Assembly (NCBI RefSeq): GCF_951801035.1
Contig: NZ_CATOKT010000002.1
Reading direction: 5' to 3' (one strand)
Length of the DNA stretch: 64,000 bases
Origin: Adlercreutzia sp910585575
Lineage (GTDB): Bacteria; Actinomycetota; Coriobacteriia; Coriobacteriales; Eggerthellaceae
Shown: positions 62,275 through 64,000 of the stretch, piece by piece
Numbering within the stretch: position 1 is the first letter of the stretch
How the letters are laid out: every line of letters begins with the position of its first letter
Notes under the pieces: model-generated
Seen by the model: the letters and a program-made list of their open reading frames with translations, nothing else
Database searches by the model: none
What the model was told of the DNA's origin: nothing
Position numbers and translations under genes: made by a program

Positions 62275-62339
62275 GAGGGGGGCTGGGGCCCGCGGCCATC
62301 GCGGCGCGCTGGGGAGGCGCTGCCCGAGGCCGCGACTGC

Positions 62340-62897
62340 CTACTCGCTTTTGCTGTCTCCGCTGGCGGGGAGGTCGTCGAGCATGGTGCGGGCTTCCTTG
62401 AACTGCTTGGTCAGCTCCTCCATGGGGTCGCGGCGACGCTCCTGGGCGGCGATGGAGTCCTCGGTGATGGTCATGGCGCAGGCCACGGCATCGGTATGGG
62501 TGAAGGACAGCGAGAGGGGGATCTCGCGAACGCCCTGCTCGCGGGCAATCTCGCGGGCCCGTCCGGTGAGCACCACGTAGGGGCGCCCCTTGTTGGTGCG
62601 CCGCACCTCGATGTCGAGGGGGTGCACGCCGCCGGAAAAGCCGGTGCCCAGGGCCTTAAGGACGGCCTCTTTGGCGGCGAAGCGGGTGGCGTAGTGCACC
62701 TCGGGATGGGTGTGCTCATCGCAGTAGGCGCGCTCGGCCGCGGAGTAGGTTTTCTCCACGAAGGTAGGGGAGCGGTCCATGATCTTGCGCATGCGGGCAA
62801 TTTCCACGATGTCGACGCCGAGGCCGACGGAATCGTCGGGCACGGCCATGGACAGGGCGCCATCGACGATGGCTTGGGATTTCTTCGAGCGGGCCAT
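62340..62897 (-). CDS. acpS: Holo-[acyl-carrier-protein] synthase
   Basis: AcpS transfers 4'-phosphopantetheine from CoA to ACP. The catalytic GVDIVEIARM (Mg-binding Asp) and RFAAKEAVLKALGTGF (Glu/Lys) are intact, and LSLSFTHTDAVACA closes the fold. At 185 residues the protein is longer than the usual 120-130, with about 25 extra N-terminal and 35 charged C-terminal residues. It converges on pheT and diverges from glmS. Confidence 0.93.
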   Translation of the reverse strand: MARSKKSQAIVDGALSMAVPDDSVGLGVDIVEIARMRKIMDRSPTFVEKTYSAAERAYCDEHTHPEVHYATRFAAKEAVLKALGTGFSGGVHPLDIEVRRTNKGRPYVVLTGRAREIAREQGVREIPLSLSFTHTDAVACAMTITEDSIAAQERRRDPMEELTKQFKEARTMLDDLPASGDSKSE

Positions 62898-63163
62898 GGG
62901 GCTCCTTTAGCGCGGGTGATTTGCTGTAAAGGCATGATACCAAAGCGCTTCGCAGCCCCGTCCTGATTTCGTGAAGCGGCTCCTCGGGCTTGGCCTGGTT
63001 CGGTACAATGGGCGGACGATATGAACACGAAGCGCGCCGTGGGCGCGGCCGGGCCGTACGCTCTGCTGGTGCCAACGAGGTTGAAGCAGTTCGTTGGCGC
63101 GGCTGAAGCGCGTCGCGGTTGTGAACGGGGCGGCCGAGCCGCCTGTTGTGATAGGAGCAGTTT

Positions 63164-64000
63164 ATGTGCGGAATCGTCGGATACACCGGTGCCCAGGAAG
63201 CTACGCCCATCTTGCTGGAGGGCCTGACGCGCATGGAGTACCGCGGCTATGACTCGGCCGGCGTGGCCGTCGAGCAGGACGGCGGCATTCAGGTGGTCAC
63301 GCGCAAGGGCAAGGTGGCCGAGCTGGCCCACACCCTCACGCACTTCGAGATGACCGGCACCTGCGGCATCGGCCACACGCGTTGGGCCACTCATGGCAAG
63401 CCCTCCGAGGCCAATGCCCATCCGCACACGTCCTGCGCCGGCGACATCGCCGTGGTGCACAACGGCATCATCGAGAACTTCGCCGAGCTGCGCGAGGAAC
63501 TGACGGCCCGCGGCCATGTGTTCAAGAGCGACACGGACACCGAAGTAGTGGCGCACCTGGTGGAAGAGGCCTACCATCGCATGCTGGCCACGGGCGAGGG
63601 CGATCTGCGCGCTGCGGTGGCCGAGGCCACGGCGCAGCTGGTGGGCGCCTACGGTCTGGCCGTTATGGCCCAGCAGGAGCCGGGCACTATCATCGCCTGC
63701 CGCAAGGATTCGCCCATCGTGGTGGGCCGTGGCGAGCACGGCAGCTACGTTGCCTCCGATATCATCGCCATGATCGACGCCACTCGCGATGTGGTGGTGC
63801 TGGCCGACGGCCAGATGGCGCGTCTGGCGCCCGAGGGCATCGCCTACTTCGACGAGGCCGGCAACGCCATCGAGCCCGAAACCACCCACGTGGACTGGGA
63901 TATCGACGTGGCCGAGAAGGGTGGCTACCCCGATTTCATGCTGAAGGAAATCCACGAGCAGCCCCGCGTCATCCGCGACACCTTGGCCGGGCGCCTGTCC
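63164..64000 (+). CDS. glmS: Glutamine--fructose-6-phosphate aminotransferase (N-terminal part)
   Basis: The gene runs off the window. The visible 279 residues cover the glutaminase domain, beginning MCGIVGYTG with the catalytic N-terminal Cys after Met removal. YRGYDSAGVAV, CGIGHTRWATHGKPSEANAHP, VVHNGIIENFAELREEL and SDTDTEVVAHLVEE follow, then the linker KEIHEQP before the isomerase domain. GlmS makes glucosamine-6-phosphate for peptidoglycan. ATG 63164 follows AGGAG. The 154-nt leader after a possible -10 (TACAAT 63004-63009) shows two small hairpins but no glmS ribozyme core. Confidence 0.97.
   Translation, partial: MCGIVGYTGAQEATPILLEGLTRMEYRGYDSAGVAVEQDGGIQVVTRKGKVAELAHTLTHFEMTGTCGIGHTRWATHGKPSEANAHPHTSCAGDIAVVHNGIIENFAELREELTARGHVFKSDTDTEVVAHLVEEAYHRMLATGEGDLRAAVAEATAQLVGAYGLAVMAQQEPGTIIACRKDSPIVVGRGEHGSYVASDIIAMIDATRDVVVLADGQMARLAPEGIAYFDEAGNAIEPETTHVDWDIDVAEKGGYPDFMLKEIHEQPRVIRDTLAGRLS

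Overview
This 64 kb window is GC-rich chromosome from an anaerobic actinobacterium, most likely family Eggerthellaceae (class Coriobacteriia). Three things point there. First, the housekeeping order rarA, alaS, ruvX, mltG, aroE-aroC-aroK-aroB, aroQ, pepQ, efp, nusB is an actinobacterial arrangement. Second, there is a Tat-exported flavoprotein paired with a small membrane multiheme cytochrome and a membrane-bound LuxR-type regulator, a combination typical of Eggerthella relatives. Third, there is a second pentaheme/FeS/NrfD respiratory module. No phage, insertion sequence, CRISPR array, rRNA or tRNA was found. Family-level placement is inference from gene content.

Layout. 1-2570: end of a membrane protein, a tandem-MarR regulator and an ApbE flavinyltransferase. 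2638-10388: galU, a probable small RNA, rarA, a DUF948-like protein, an AI-2E family permease and alaS. 10593-13407: an XpaC/TelA pair. 13411-21622: ruvX, mltG, a YqeG phosphatase and shikimate genes aroE, aroC, aroK, aroB, aroQ, then a prolidase. 21626-25209: an OmpR-type two-component system flanking an ABC exporter. 25402-28141: a YczE-like membrane protein, efp and degV. 28651-32677: NrfH-like cytochrome, Tat flavoprotein and membrane LuxR regulator. 32853-39364: a carboxyltransferase/biotin-carrier fusion, accC, asp23-like, nusB, xseB and dxs. 39412-43150: a Fic-like protein with a degenerate active site, divergent from a pentaheme cytochrome, FeS protein and NrfD subunit. 43294-46478: an acetyltransferase, amtB-glnK and a TSCPD protein. 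46801-52838: rpsA, coaE, a UPF0324 permease and uvrB. 53114-58097: a polysaccharide deacetylase, recN and a coiled-coil/double-psi beta-barrel wall protein. 58138-64000: T-box, pheS, pheT, acpS and the start of glmS.

How it works together. The backbone covers translation (alaS, efp, rpsA, pheST), cofactor, lipid and isoprenoid supply (coaE, accC, acpS, dxs), aromatic synthesis, DNA repair (rarA, ruvX, uvrB, recN, xseB) and cell-wall synthesis. Respiratory or sensory modules are inserted between backbone genes that usually sit together. Candidate LexA boxes precede rarA, uvrB and recN.

The most unusual material is non-coding. It includes an approximately 130-nt RNA at 3629-3758 carrying exposed anti-Shine-Dalgarno runs, and a 195-bp imperfect palindrome between aroB and aroQ. 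A second nested palindrome separates pheS and pheT, the amtB leader carries two long hairpins, and a repeat-rich element lies at 48999-49245. All start choices and regulatory calls were made by eye.
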